From: Acetonema longum DSM 6540
GTDB lineage: Bacteria; Bacillota; Negativicutes; Sporomusales; Acetonemataceae
DNA: 64,000 nt
NCBI RefSeq assembly: GCF_000219125.1
Contig: NZ_AFGF01000234.1
Location: forward strand, 51,824-115,823
Direction: 5' to 3'
In this document: positions 37,141-46,519 of the stretch, piece by piece
Numbering within the stretch: position 1 is the stretch's first letter
Layout of the letters: each line of letters opens with the position of its first letter
Translations under genes and position numbers: made by a program
The notes under the pieces: generated by a model
What the model saw: only the letters and a program-made list of their open reading frames with translations
What the model was told of the DNA's origin: nothing
Database searches by the model: none

Positions 37141-38451
37141 TTAGAGCTGAATGTGGCCAAGCGCCACTGCAGTAATCAGCCAAACGATAGAGATCCCGAT
37201 AACAGGAAGCAAAGCAAATTTTTGCAAGTCGCCGAATTCGACTTTATTCAAGCCTACCAGCAGATAGGTGGCAGGCACCAGCGGGCTCAGCATGTGAGCG
37301 CCCTGCCCGATAAGGGCGGCGCGCCCCATTTCCGCGGCGCTGATGCCGTAAGTGGCGGCAGCCTGCGCTAGAACCGGCAGAACGCCGAAATAGTAGGCGT
37401 CATTGGTGAGAAAGAAAGTGCCCGGCAGGCTGAGCAAAGCGGAAATTAAACTAAAATGCGGGCCCATGGAAGGCGGAATAGCCCCAATCAGCGACTGGGC
37501 CATGGCCTCGACCATTTTGGTGCCGGACATGATCCCCATGAAAATGCCGGCGGCAAAGATCATCGCCACCACCGGAATAGCATTGGCGCCATTGGCTGCC
37601 AGCCGCGCCGTCTGGTCTTTCAGGCTGGGATAATTGAGCATTAAGGCGATGCCTGTGCCAAGCATAAACAGGATGCCCAGCGGCAGTACTTCCATGATCA
37701 GGCATACTATGAGCAGTACGGTTAAGGCAAGATTCACCCAAAACATCCGCGGCCGTTTTAATTGCTCCGCTTCCGGATCGACGGACACCGAAACGGGGGT
37801 AGCCGTCTCAGAAACCGTACCGGTGTTTACGCCAAGGCGTTTTCTTTCTTGCAGGCCCCAGCGATAGGCCATAAAGATGACCCAGAGAGCGCCGAAGAAC
37901 ATTCCCGGAACCAGCGGCGTAAAGACATCCCCGGCTTCCAGCCTCATTGCTGCCAATACCCGTCCGGTCGGTCCGCCCCAGGGGATGATGTTCATGACGC
38001 TGTTCATCATCAGCACAATGGCAGGCAGAATAAGCGGGCGGAGGCCCAGCCGCCGGTGTACGGCCAGCATGGCCGAACAGGTTACCATGTAAGTGGTAGA
38101 ACCGTCGCCGTCCAGGGAGACAAACATGGCCAGCAGCGCTGTCCCTACGGAGACTTTTACCGGATCGCCCTTCACAGCCTGCAGGATTCTCTTGATAAGA
38201 GGGTCAAACAGGCCGGCGTCGATCATCACCCCGAAATACAGTATGGCAAAACAGATCATAATTCCGGTGGGAGCCACTTGTTTCACCCCGTCCCACATCA
38301 TCTTGCCAAGCTTGGCGTCAAATCCCGTTATAAAAAGGGCAAAGAGTATGGGGATCAGCATTAAGGCAGTCATGGCTGACATGCGCTTGGACATAATCAG
38401 GTACATAAATACGACAATCATTGTAAAACCCAGAATCGCTAAGGTTGGCAT
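37141..38451 (-). CDS. citM: CitMHS-family citrate/metal symporter
   Basis: This permease imports divalent-metal citrate complexes with protons. The 436-aa protein has about 11-12 hydrophobic segments and CitMHS landmarks: MLIPILFALFITGFDAKLG, AMFVSLDGDGSTTYMVTCSA and NSVMNIIPWGGPTGRVLAAM. A perfect AAGGAGG precedes ATG on the minus strand. It is transcribed away from the citrate lyase genes, with the LysR regulator between them. It is an unusual partner for citrate lyase, which is more often paired with Na+-dependent CitS. Confidence 0.9.
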   Translation of the reverse strand: MPTLAILGFTMIVVFMYLIMSKRMSAMTALMLIPILFALFITGFDAKLGKMMWDGVKQVAPTGIMICFAILYFGVMIDAGLFDPLIKRILQAVKGDPVKVSVGTALLAMFVSLDGDGSTTYMVTCSAMLAVHRRLGLRPLILPAIVLMMNSVMNIIPWGGPTGRVLAAMRLEAGDVFTPLVPGMFFGALWVIFMAYRWGLQERKRLGVNTGTVSETATPVSVSVDPEAEQLKRPRMFWVNLALTVLLIVCLIMEVLPLGILFMLGTGIALMLNYPSLKDQTARLAANGANAIPVVAMIFAAGIFMGIMSGTKMVEAMAQSLIGAIPPSMGPHFSLISALLSLPGTFFLTNDAYYFGVLPVLAQAAATYGISAAEMGRAALIGQGAHMLSPLVPATYLLVGLNKVEFGDLQKFALLPVIGISIVWLITAVALGHIQL

Positions 38452-38560
38452 TGAAATTCCTCCTTGATTTTTAAGATGGAAGATTTGAATGAAAACGGTA
38501 ATTTAGTGAATATTAAATTTTCAAACAATTTGATCCGGATCGCATATCGCGGACGCAGCC

Positions 38561-38588
38561 ATTATACCCAACCCTGCAGTTCGCGTAA
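38561..38588 (-). promoter_or_regulatory. Putative promoter of citM
   Basis: On the minus strand TTACGC (38588-38583), 16-nt spacer and TATAAT (38566-38561) lie about 110 bp before the citM start. A perfect TTGACA at 38610-38605 has no well-spaced -10. The rest of the 253-bp gap is AT-rich with no gene. Confidence 0.45.
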
Positions 38589-38704
38589 TTATAAGTATAA
38601 AATGTGTCAAGGGTCCATGTAAAATTCAAACTATTGATCGCCGGCTATCAAATTTAACTATATTGTGCCGAAACCCCTGCCTCTCCGCCGGAAATGCAAG
38701 GGTT

Positions 38705-39607
38705 TCACTGTATAACAAACGTAAGGCACACGATTTGCAAAATATCAGTAAAATTCATTTTTTTGACGAAATTTACAAATACTTTAAACAAATTCATCTC
38801 CAGAAATTCCTGATGATAAATCATCCAGGTTTTACGCTGAACGGATTTTCCCTGTTTATCCGTCAGATAAATTTTGTGCAGGTTTTCTATGCCGTTTAAT
38901 ATCAGATGAGGCATGATCCCATAGCCTAGCCCGTTTTTAACCATTTCCTTGCAGGTGACCAGCCTGTCGACTTCCATGTTGATGGTCGGAGGCTGCGAGA
39001 AGCGTTCCCGCCACCATTTATCGATGAGGTTTTTAATGAGAGCATCAGTCTGATAGTTAATGCGGGGCAGATTCGGGAGGTTTCTGACGTCGATTTTGTT
39101 CATCGAGGCGATGCAGATCGGTTCTTCAAACAGCAGGAGCTTCTGGCCCTGCCAGTCATAATCCGAACTTACGAAGCCTACGTGAACCTCCTGATTATAT
39201 ACAAGGGTGTGGATATCTTTACTCCAGGTAGTGGTTACCTTGAACTCAACATCCGGATATTGCCGCTGGAAGAGTTTAAGGAGAGGGGGGAGCATGAACA
39301 TTGTGAAATAGCTGGATGCTCCCAGCCGTAAGGTGCCGGCGACCTTGTTCTCCAAATTCATGACTTGCTCCTTAATTTGGCGGAGGTTGAAAAGGGTTTG
39401 CGCCGCACACTTCGCCAAATATTCTCCCTGGGGAGTAAACTGGACGCCCTTGCTCGTACGGTAGGCGATTTTGACCCCGAATTCCGCTTCTATTTGCCGC
39501 AGGCGCGCCGTTAGCGCCGGTTGGGAAATAAACAAGGCCTGCGCTGTTTTAGTGATGTTTTTTTGTTCAAACAGAACTTGTAAAATACGCCAGTCCCGAT
39601 CGTCCAC
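38705..39607 (-). CDS. LysR-type transcriptional regulator of the citrate cluster
   Basis: This 300-aa protein has an N-terminal winged HTH: DDRDWRILQVLFEQKNITKTAQALFISQPALTARLRQIEAEFG over about residues 2-45. The substrate-binding domain has two Rossmann-like halves (GTLRLGASSYFTMFMLPPLL near residue 90). The GTG at 39607, with TAGGAGG 6 nt upstream, is the best start; a longer ATG at 39643 lacks an RBS. Its position between divergent citM and citDEFC suggests that it senses citrate or a related metabolite and controls both. Confidence 0.88.
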   Translation of the reverse strand: MDDRDWRILQVLFEQKNITKTAQALFISQPALTARLRQIEAEFGVKIAYRTSKGVQFTPQGEYLAKCAAQTLFNLRQIKEQVMNLENKVAGTLRLGASSYFTMFMLPPLLKLFQRQYPDVEFKVTTTWSKDIHTLVYNQEVHVGFVSSDYDWQGQKLLLFEEPICIASMNKIDVRNLPNLPRINYQTDALIKNLIDKWWRERFSQPPTINMEVDRLVTCKEMVKNGLGYGIMPHLILNGIENLHKIYLTDKQGKSVQRKTWMIYHQEFLEMNLFKVFVNFVKKMNFTDILQIVCLTFVIQ

Positions 39608-39738
39608 GTGAGGTCCTCCTAAAATATTTTGGATGGTAAACATTATTTAGCTTCAAAAGGTATCGGTTCGGAATATCATCCCGATTTTCCTTGTTTTGAT
39701 TATTTAAATTTTTGATTGATGCCGATCGCAGAAAACTA

Positions 39739-39776
39739 TTACTTTTATTTCTGAATAGTATCTATAATTGTTATAG
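39739..39776 (+). promoter_or_regulatory. citDEFC promoter with overlapping palindromic operator
   Basis: TTACTT (39739-39744), 18-nt spacer, TATAAT (39763-39768). A perfect CTATAA-TTG-TTATAG palindrome (39762-39776) overlaps the -10 box and has the T-N11-A layout of LysR-type sites. It lies in the 233-bp gap between divergent lysR and citD. Confidence 0.55.
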
Positions 39777-39840
39777 TCGCTGCAATAGCAGAGTTCGTTC
39801 GACTATCGATAGTTTATCCGAAGCGGGGAGGGAGTTATTT

Positions 39841-40113
39841 ATGAGCAGGCTGTTGAAATCAGCGCAAGCCGGCACGGTAGAATCAACCGATATTTTGATC
39901 ATGCTGGCGCCAGCGGATCCGGGAGCAGGCATCACAGTGGAACTGATTAGCCCTACGATGCAGCAGTACGGAGAGCATATCAAAAATCTCATTATCAAGA
40001 CACTGGCATCCTACGGAGTGCAGGATGCGGTTGTTCACGCCAATGAAAAGGGCGCACTGGATTATACCATCGAAGCCCGGATCAGAACCGCAGTGATGCG
40101 GGCCTTGAGCTAA
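39841..40113 (+). CDS. citD: Citrate lyase acyl carrier protein (gamma subunit)
   Basis: CitD carries the phosphoribosyl-dephospho-CoA prosthetic group of citrate lyase. This 90-aa version has the family start LKSAQAGTVESTDILIML, with the serine of VESTD as the expected attachment site. Further landmarks are the central PTMQQYGEHIKNLI and the C-terminal ALDYTIEARIRTAVMRA. ATG 39841, with GGGAGGGAG upstream, is chosen over an in-frame ATG at 39712 within the promoter region. Confidence 0.93.
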   Translation: MSRLLKSAQAGTVESTDILIMLAPADPGAGITVELISPTMQQYGEHIKNLIIKTLASYGVQDAVVHANEKGALDYTIEARIRTAVMRALS

Positions 40114-40126
40114 GGAGGAAGAGATC

Positions 40127-41023
40127 GTGGGAAAAGAAAAGTTACGCCGGGCGATGATGTTTGCGCCGGGGAATAATCCTGCCATGCTGCAGAATGCCGG
40201 CATTTACGGCGCCGACAGCATTATTTTTGATCTGGAAGACGCTGTTTCCATTCCGGAGAAGGATGCCGCGCGACACCTTGTGGCCAGCGCGTTAAAACAT
40301 TTTAAGTATCCCTGCGAAGTGGGCGTCCGGATCAATCACATCAGTACCCCATGGGGCCGGGATGATTTAGAATGTGTGCTGGCTTCCAAGCCGGATTTCA
40401 TTCGTCTGCCGAAGGGGGAAACGGCGGATGAAATCAAATTGATTGATGAGATTATCAGTGAAGCGGAAGAAAAACACGGTTTTGCAGCCGGGTCTATCCA
40501 GATGATGACGGCTGTCGAGTCGCCTAAGGGATTGCGTAATGCTTATGAAATGGCCACTGCCAGTCCCCGGATGATGGCTCTGGCCATTGGGGGCGAAGAT
40601 TTTGTCACCTCCCTGAAAACGACAAAAACCAAAGGCGGCCGGGAACTGTTTACTGCCCGCAGCATGCTGGTGTTTGCGGCCCGTGAGGCCGGCGTCGACG
40701 TCATCGATTCGGTATTTTCCGATATCCGTGATGAAGAGACGTTTATTGAAGAAGTGAAACTGATCAAAGAACTGGGATTTGACGGCAAGTCGGTGGTCAA
40801 TCCGCGCCAGATCAACCTGGTTTATCAGGTATATACGCCTACGGACAAAGAAATTGAGTATGCTCAGAAAGTGCTGGCGGCTTATCGTGAAGCCCTGGAG
40901 CGGAAGTCCGGCGTAATCTCCTTGAACGGAAAAATGATTGATGCGCCGATGATCACCCGGGCCGAGCGCGTATTGGCATATGCAGCGGCAGTCGGAGCAT
41001 ACCGGAAGGAGGAAGCATTGTGA
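40127..41023 (+). CDS. citE: Citrate lyase beta subunit (citryl-ACP lyase)
   Basis: CitE cleaves citryl-ACP to acetyl-ACP and oxaloacetate. The 298-aa HpcH/HpaI-type barrel protein has RRAMMFAPGNNPAMLQNA, SIIFDLEDAVSIPEKDAAR (metal-binding Glu/Asp), and a GGEDFVTSLKTTKTKGGREL block. GTG start at 40127 with AAGGAGGAAG upstream. Its stop overlaps the citF start (GTGA), so translation is coupled. Confidence 0.95.
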   Translation: MGKEKLRRAMMFAPGNNPAMLQNAGIYGADSIIFDLEDAVSIPEKDAARHLVASALKHFKYPCEVGVRINHISTPWGRDDLECVLASKPDFIRLPKGETADEIKLIDEIISEAEEKHGFAAGSIQMMTAVESPKGLRNAYEMATASPRMMALAIGGEDFVTSLKTTKTKGGRELFTARSMLVFAAREAGVDVIDSVFSDIRDEETFIEEVKLIKELGFDGKSVVNPRQINLVYQVYTPTDKEIEYAQKVLAAYREALERKSGVISLNGKMIDAPMITRAERVLAYAAAVGAYRKEEAL

Positions 41024-42561
41024 TTAACGCAGCAGGCAGAGACATTCCGGCAAGCATTCCCGGATATCATACGGTAAAACCTTATAGGGGGCCCTTCGCC
41101 ACCCAGCCGGACGGCCGCATGGCGGGCAAGAAGCTGGCCGCCTTTGCTCCCGGCCGGCAGAAAGTTCTGGCATCCCTGGAGGAAGCCATCGAAGCGTCCG
41201 GGCTGAAAGACGGCATGACAATTTCTTTCCACCATTCACTGCGCAACGGAGATTATGTCATCAATATGATGGTGGAAGCGATCGCACGCCGGGGGATTAA
41301 AGGTCTGACCCTGGCGCCCAGCTCTTTTTTGGATAATAACGACAAGATCATTCCCTTTATTGAACAGGGCGTGATTACCGCCGTGGAAACCAGCGGCGCC
41401 CGGGGGAAACTCGGTAAATATCTCACCATGCAGACGCCGGGCAAACCGACGATTATCCGTTCTCACGGCGGCAGAGCCAGGGCTATCGAAGCCGGTGAGC
41501 TGCATATTGACGTAGCCTTTATCGCTGCCCCGGCCTGTGACCGGTACGGCAACATCAACGGCGTACAGGGGCCTGCCGCCTGCGGTTCCATGGGCTACGC
41601 CATGGTGGATGCCGCCTACGCGGACACGGTGGTGGCCATTACCGACAATCTGGTGGAAGGGATGCTGGCTCCTGTCAGTATTCCCATGACTCAGGTGGAT
41701 TATATCGTCCAGGTCGACTGCATCGGTGATCCCAAGGGAATCGCCTCCGGCTCGCTGCGCTATACGAGCAATCCCCGGGAATTGCTCATCGCTGATATGG
41801 CGGCCAGGGTGATGGAATACTCCGGCTACTTCAAGTCGGGCTTCGGCATGCAGCTGGGGGCCGGCGCCGCTTCGGCCGCGGCAGGGCGGTTTCTGCGGGA
41901 AAAAATGATTAAGCAGAATATTAAGGCTGATTTTGCCATCGGCGGCATCCTGGCGCCCTTTGTGGAGCTGCTGGAAGAGGGCCTGGTCAAAAACATGTTT
42001 GATGTTCAGGACTTTGATATCCGGGCCATCGAGTCGCTGCGGGACAACCCCAGCCACCATGAGATGAGCTGCAGCTTTTACGCCAATCCCCATAACCGCG
42101 GCAGTATCGCCAATCAGCTGGATTTTGTCATTCTGGCCGCAACGGAAGTGGACGTGAATTTCAATGTCAATGTCATTACCGACTCCAACGGGGTGATCAT
42201 GGGCGCTTCCGGCGGACACTCGGATGCTTCGGCCGGCGCCAACTGCACCATCGTGGTTGCGCCTCTGCTGCGCGGTCGTTTGCCCATGGTGATTGACAAT
42301 GTGCAGACCATTGTAACGCCGGGAGACTCGGTGGATGTGATCGTAACCGAACGGGGCGTGGCCGTCAATCCCAAACGGGCCGATCTGCTGGAAAATTTAA
42401 AGCATGCGGGACTGCCGCTGATGTCCATTCACGATCTCAAGAAGATCGGTTATGAAATGGGCGGCGCACCGGCGCCGATCAAGCTGAGCGATGAAATTGT
42501 CGGCGTCGTGGAATACCGGGACGGAACGGTGATTGATGTCATCCGGCGGCCGGTTTTATAG
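41020..42561 (+). CDS. citF: Citrate lyase alpha subunit (citrate:acetyl-ACP transferase)
   Basis: CitF exchanges acetyl for citrate on the ACP subunit. The 513-aa protein has family landmarks SFHHSLRNGDYVINMMVEAIA, RSHGGRARAIEAGELHIDVAF, DRYGNINGVQGPAACGSMGYA and the late ITDSNGVIMGASGGHSDASAGA. GTG overlaps the citE stop by 4 bp, with AGGAGG upstream. Confidence 0.96.
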   Translation: MINAAGRDIPASIPGYHTVKPYRGPFATQPDGRMAGKKLAAFAPGRQKVLASLEEAIEASGLKDGMTISFHHSLRNGDYVINMMVEAIARRGIKGLTLAPSSFLDNNDKIIPFIEQGVITAVETSGARGKLGKYLTMQTPGKPTIIRSHGGRARAIEAGELHIDVAFIAAPACDRYGNINGVQGPAACGSMGYAMVDAAYADTVVAITDNLVEGMLAPVSIPMTQVDYIVQVDCIGDPKGIASGSLRYTSNPRELLIADMAARVMEYSGYFKSGFGMQLGAGAASAAAGRFLREKMIKQNIKADFAIGGILAPFVELLEEGLVKNMFDVQDFDIRAIESLRDNPSHHEMSCSFYANPHNRGSIANQLDFVILAATEVDVNFNVNVITDSNGVIMGASGGHSDASAGANCTIVVAPLLRGRLPMVIDNVQTIVTPGDSVDVIVTERGVAVNPKRADLLENLKHAGLPLMSIHDLKKIGYEMGGAPAPIKLSDEIVGVVEYRDGTVIDVIRRPVL

Positions 42562-42596
42562 TTGTTCGCAGACAGCAACGGGAAAAGGGTGAAACT

Positions 42597-43649
42597 ATGT
42601 TCGGCAGCTGTGAAATTGAGAGAGTGGACCTGAAGAATGCCGGGCAGGTTGCCGCAGTGCGCACGTTCCTGGCCCGGTTTGGGCTGTCTTATGATGAGGA
42701 CGTTGAATATACAATCAATCTGCGGCTGCACGGAAACCTGGCAGGCACCGGTTCTTTCAAGGGGGAAATCCTGCGCAATATTGCCGTCGACGAATCCGTT
42801 CAGGGCGCGGGATTCACTGCGACTATCGTCTCGGAACTGATGCAGGAGCAAGCCCGGCGGGGCCGGATGCATTATTTTATTTTCACAAAGCCGGCTAAAG
42901 CGCATTTATTCGGCAATCTGGGCTTTGTGGAAATCTGCCGGGCTGAACCCTATGCAGCTTTGCTGGAAACAGGACTGGGGTCTGTCGGCGCCTATTGCGC
43001 CGAAATTGCCCAAAAGGCGGCCCACATAGCCCATATCCAAGGGCCTCGCGCTGCGGTGGTCGTAAACTGCAATCCTTTTACCCTGGGCCACTTGGCGCTG
43101 ATCGAGAAAGCAGCCGGAGAAAACGCCGCGGTGATTGTATTCGTGGTCAGCGAAGACCGGTCACTGTTCCCGTTTGACGTACGCTTCAGGCTGGTACGGG
43201 AAGGGGTAGCCCACCTGGCGAATGTGGCGGTTGTGCCCGGCGGCAAATACATCATTTCCGCCGCTACCTTTCCCACCTATTTTACCCATGAGGAAGATAA
43301 AGTGGTGGCTCAAACCCGGCTGGATATCAATCTGTTTGCCGGAAAAATTGCGCCTAATCTGGGGATTCGGGCCCGCTACATCGGCCGGGAACCATATTGC
43401 CCCGTCACAAACGCCTACAATACGGCCATGCTGGACATCCTGCCCGCTCATGGCATTGAAGTAAGGGTGCTCGAGCGGACCCAAATACAGGGCGAGATTG
43501 TCAGCGCCTCCAAAGTGCGGGACAGAATCCGGCAGGATGACTGGGAGGTCATACGATCTCTGGTTCCGGCTGTAACGTATCGTTATTTAAGATCGGAAGA
43601 TGCGAGAGAAATTCTGGAAAAGATACGCAGCTCAGATTCACGGCATTAG
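42597..43649 (+). CDS. citC: [Citrate (pro-3S)-lyase] ligase, CitC
   Basis: CitC activates citrate lyase by acetylating the thiol of the ACP prosthetic group with acetate and ATP. The 350-aa protein has an N-terminal GNAT-like domain (about residues 1-125; IAVDESVQGAGFTATIVSELM). A nucleotidyltransferase domain follows, with the HIGH-type motif NCNPFTLGHLALIEKA near residues 160-175 and a SASKVR motif near 302. It is last in the operon instead of first as in Klebsiella. No citX or citG for prosthetic group synthesis is in this cluster. Confidence 0.94.
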   Translation: MFGSCEIERVDLKNAGQVAAVRTFLARFGLSYDEDVEYTINLRLHGNLAGTGSFKGEILRNIAVDESVQGAGFTATIVSELMQEQARRGRMHYFIFTKPAKAHLFGNLGFVEICRAEPYAALLETGLGSVGAYCAEIAQKAAHIAHIQGPRAAVVVNCNPFTLGHLALIEKAAGENAAVIVFVVSEDRSLFPFDVRFRLVREGVAHLANVAVVPGGKYIISAATFPTYFTHEEDKVVAQTRLDINLFAGKIAPNLGIRARYIGREPYCPVTNAYNTAMLDILPAHGIEVRVLERTQIQGEIVSASKVRDRIRQDDWEVIRSLVPAVTYRYLRSEDAREILEKIRSSDSRH

Positions 43650-43663
43650 CGGCAACAGTCGGA

Positions 43664-43710
43664 AGAGCCTGCCGCTGAAATCCCGGCACGGGACTTCAGC
43701 GGCAGGCTCT
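43664..43710 (+). terminator. Stem-loop terminator candidate after citC
   Basis: AGAGCCTGCCGCTGAA pairs with its complement ending at 43710 (16 bp, roughly 15-nt loop). The tail is GGTTATAAG, not T-rich. The gap 43711-43912 has no gene. Confidence 0.6.
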
Positions 43711-43912
43711 GGTTATAAGCAGCGGTCAGGCAGTGCAGGCCACGGGAAGGTTATGGCCGCGCTGACAAGCGATATTCCGCAAAATCCACCTTGACGGCCC
43801 TTTTTGCATTCTGCTTGCATAGCGGCAAAAATTAGTGCATACTATAAATTGTATGATTTGCTTTATATGAGTCGGCAGATATGCCGAATACATAATAGGT
43901 GGTGTATATATC

Positions 43913-45073
43913 TTGTCTAACCGGCGTAAACTTTTTTTGGGCGCTGTCGCGTTAGTGCTGATTACTTTTCTTCTAACGTCCGGCGCTTTCTTATTCCTGT
44001 TCCAGTCGGGGTCGCTGGATGCAGCCAATATGCTGCGATTGATCCGGGCGGTCAATGTCATCCAGGCTCGTTATATTGAAGAAGTGCCGGTGGAGAAGTT
44101 GGTCAGCGGGGCCATTAAAGGCATGGTCCAGTCCCTGGAAGACCCCCATTCCATCTATCTGGACGCCAAGATGTTCAAAGAGTTTATGGTTGAGACTGAA
44201 GGCTCTTTTGGCGGCGTAGGCATTGTCGTCGGCGTCAAAGACAAAATTTTAACGGTGGTCTCTCCCATTGAGGGAACTCCCGGCGATAAAGCCGGCATTA
44301 AAAGCGGCGATCAGATCATCCAGATCGACGGCAAAGATACCAAAGACCTGCAGCTGGATGAGGCGGTCAGCAAGATCCGCGGCCCGGAAGGCACAAACGT
44401 AGTCCTGAGCATTCGCCGCCTGCCGGCGCAGGAAGTGAAAGATTATGTTCTGACCCGTTCCAATATCCAGATCAAAACAGTGGCTTCCAAAATGCTGCCG
44501 GACGATATCGGCTATATCCGCATCTCCATGTTCAATGAAAACACCTCACCGGACTTTATTTCTCAATATCGGGACCTGGAGAAGAAAGGCATGAAAGCCA
44601 TGATTCTGGACCTCAGGGACAATCCGGGGGGGCTTTTGGACCAAAGCGTCAAAGTTTCCGGTCTGATAGTGCCCAAAGGACCGGTAGTGTCGGTTATTAC
44701 CCGTGACGGACAAAAAGAAACTCATTCCTCTGACCTGGAGACAGTGAAATATCCTCTGGCCGTCTTGGTCAACGGCGGCAGCGCCAGCGCCTCGGAAATT
44801 GTGGCCGGAGCGGTCCAGGACACAGGAGCCGGCACTCTGATCGGCACAAAGACCTATGGCAAAGGATCGGTCCAGACCATCATGCGCCTGGATTCCAGTA
44901 CGGCTGTCAAGCTGACCATTGCCAAATACTATACCCCCAACGGCCGCTCCATTCACGGCACCGGCATTGAACCGGACATTGCGCTCGAATGGCAGGAGCC
45001 CGCGCCGGACGTTAAAGATCCTCAGATGGAGAAGGCAGTGGAGGTCTTAAAAAGTAAACTCAGCGGAAAATGA
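43913..45073 (+). CDS. S41 family C-terminal processing protease (CtpA/CtpB)
   Basis: This exported, membrane-anchored serine protease has an N-terminal transmembrane helix at residues 7-28. A PDZ domain covers about 85-165 (GGVGIVVGVKDKILTVVSPIEGTP). The S41 catalytic core has GGSASASEIVAGAVQDTGAG, with the nucleophile serine near residue 290, and the general-base lysine in GTKTYGKGSVQ near 320. TTG start with AGGTGG upstream. It precedes the MinJ-like PDZ gene, as in Bacillus. Confidence 0.94.
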   Translation: MSNRRKLFLGAVALVLITFLLTSGAFLFLFQSGSLDAANMLRLIRAVNVIQARYIEEVPVEKLVSGAIKGMVQSLEDPHSIYLDAKMFKEFMVETEGSFGGVGIVVGVKDKILTVVSPIEGTPGDKAGIKSGDQIIQIDGKDTKDLQLDEAVSKIRGPEGTNVVLSIRRLPAQEVKDYVLTRSNIQIKTVASKMLPDDIGYIRISMFNENTSPDFISQYRDLEKKGMKAMILDLRDNPGGLLDQSVKVSGLIVPKGPVVSVITRDGQKETHSSDLETVKYPLAVLVNGGSASASEIVAGAVQDTGAGTLIGTKTYGKGSVQTIMRLDSSTAVKLTIAKYYTPNGRSIHGTGIEPDIALEWQEPAPDVKDPQMEKAVEVLKSKLSGK

Positions 45074-45101
45074 TAAAATATCTTGTGTCATAATGATGTG
45101 G

Positions 45102-45128
45102 AAGCGGCGGCATACCGCCGCTTTTGCA
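45102..45128 (+). terminator. Intrinsic terminator after ctp
   Basis: AAGCGGCGG-CATA-CCGCCGCTT 9-bp stem followed by TT. Confidence 0.75.
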
Positions 45129-45173
45129 TTATATCCGGCATTGTTGCAAAAACTCATCTATAGTCTCGAAACA

Positions 45174-45193
45174 GGGCCTTTTTCAACGGTCTT
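45174..45193. repeat. Solo end of the inverted-repeat family (R5)
   Basis: GGGCCTTTTTCAACGGTCTT is an isolated terminal repeat downstream of the ctp gene. Including outer bases to 45196, it is the exact complement of the R6 arm at 50374. Confidence 0.6.
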
Positions 45194-45277
45194 CTAGGAT
45201 TTTTTCTCTGTCTATGGTAGGATAATATAGATGATATACAATTCGCTTGCGAAAGGATAAACGCACGAGGTGACGCA

Positions 45278-46519
45278 ATGTTTCCGTTTTACGATATTTT
45301 CCTGTCGATTTTGCTGGGAGTGGTTGTGTTATGGCTGCAGCCGATGTTCTGGCTGATGGTAATGCTTGTGGCTTCCCAGTATTACCGCATGCAGCAAAAT
45401 CAGCTGTATATGTTCGGAGTGATCGGAAGGCCCTGGTGGCGGCAGACGCTGCTGGCGGCGGCTTATGGCACGGTGGGTGGCCTGATCGGCAGTTTGATCC
45501 TGATTTTTGTCGGGGTTACCATTAATCAGCTGGGGTTTAACTATATTTGGCCCCTGGCCATTGGTCTGATGCTGATTCACATACGGTTTCTTTGTTTTGC
45601 CTATGCCGGTGGATTGGTGGCCCTTTCCAACGTGTTGTTTGGCTGGCCGGAGGTCAATGTACCGCAGGTATTGGCTTTAGTGGCTATTTTGCATATTACC
45701 GAAAGCATCCTGATCGCCATCAGCACTCGCTACAGCGCCGTACCGGTTATCCTGCGCCATGAAGGTCGTATCGTCGGCGCCTTTACCCTGCAGAATTTTT
45801 GGCCGTTACCCATCATCCTGGCCTATGCCTATGCGGTTCCGGTCCCGGATATCATGGCCATGACCGGCGTCATTGCTACCCCTGACTGGTGGCCGCTGCT
45901 GCCGGTAGGAGAACAGCTGCCTCCCGACACGGCATGGTTCCACAAGCTGGCACCGGTGGTAGCGGCTCTGGGCTACAGTGATATGGCGGTGTCCAGCATG
46001 CCGGGGATCAGGCGGCGACGGTCGGCGCTGCATCTGTTTTTCTACAGCGCGACTTTATTGGCGGTTTCCCTTTTGTCTGTCCGCTACTCCTGGTTGCAAC
46101 TAGTGGCGGCCCTGTTGTCCCCTCTGGGCCACGAGGCCCTCATTCGCCTGGACAACCGACAGGAACTTCAGGGAAGGCCGCGTTTTGTCCAACAGGGAGG
46201 CGGACTGACGGTACTGGATACGGTGGAAGGCAGCGTTGCCCGGCGCATGGGACTGCAGCCGGGGGATATTTTGCTGCGGTTTGGCGAAATTCCGCTGCAG
46301 GGTCCTTATGATCTGGAAAACGCCATTGCCTGGTCCACCCTTGATTTTACCCTGGAATGGCGCCGGGGCGAAGCGCTGCTGCGGCAGCGGGCCAGGTTCG
46401 CCGGCGAGCGCCGCCTGGGAATTATCCTGGCCCCCTTTGGCCATGAGGAAAACTATATAGAAGTGGTCCAGGGATCTTTTGGGTTGTTTCACTGGCTGAA
46501 GCGCCTGTTTCGCCGGTAA
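45278..46519 (+). CDS. Polytopic membrane protein with C-terminal PDZ domain (MinJ-like)
   Basis: This 413-aa protein has about six to eight hydrophobic segments over residues 1-285. A C-terminal PDZ domain follows (LTVLDTVEGSVARRMGLQPGDILLRFGEI near residues 310-338). In Bacillus the gene between ctpB and uvrB encodes MinJ, which links MinCD to DivIVA at division sites. Architecture and position match, so a role in division-site placement is plausible but not shown. RBS GAGGTG about 7 nt before ATG. Confidence 0.85.
   Translation: MFPFYDIFLSILLGVVVLWLQPMFWLMVMLVASQYYRMQQNQLYMFGVIGRPWWRQTLLAAAYGTVGGLIGSLILIFVGVTINQLGFNYIWPLAIGLMLIHIRFLCFAYAGGLVALSNVLFGWPEVNVPQVLALVAILHITESILIAISTRYSAVPVILRHEGRIVGAFTLQNFWPLPIILAYAYAVPVPDIMAMTGVIATPDWWPLLPVGEQLPPDTAWFHKLAPVVAALGYSDMAVSSMPGIRRRRSALHLFFYSATLLAVSLLSVRYSWLQLVAALLSPLGHEALIRLDNRQELQGRPRFVQQGGGLTVLDTVEGSVARRMGLQPGDILLRFGEIPLQGPYDLENAIAWSTLDFTLEWRRGEALLRQRARFAGERRLGIILAPFGHEENYIEVVQGSFGLFHWLKRLFRR

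Noticed and set aside
38663..38899. A 78-aa plus-strand frame overlapping the 3' end of the lysR gene
   Set aside because: Opposite strand of a clear LysR protein, no RBS, no recognisable product.
41236..42219. A 327-aa minus-strand frame opposite citF
   Set aside because: Histidine- and glycine-rich low-information translation typical of an antisense shadow; citF is well supported.
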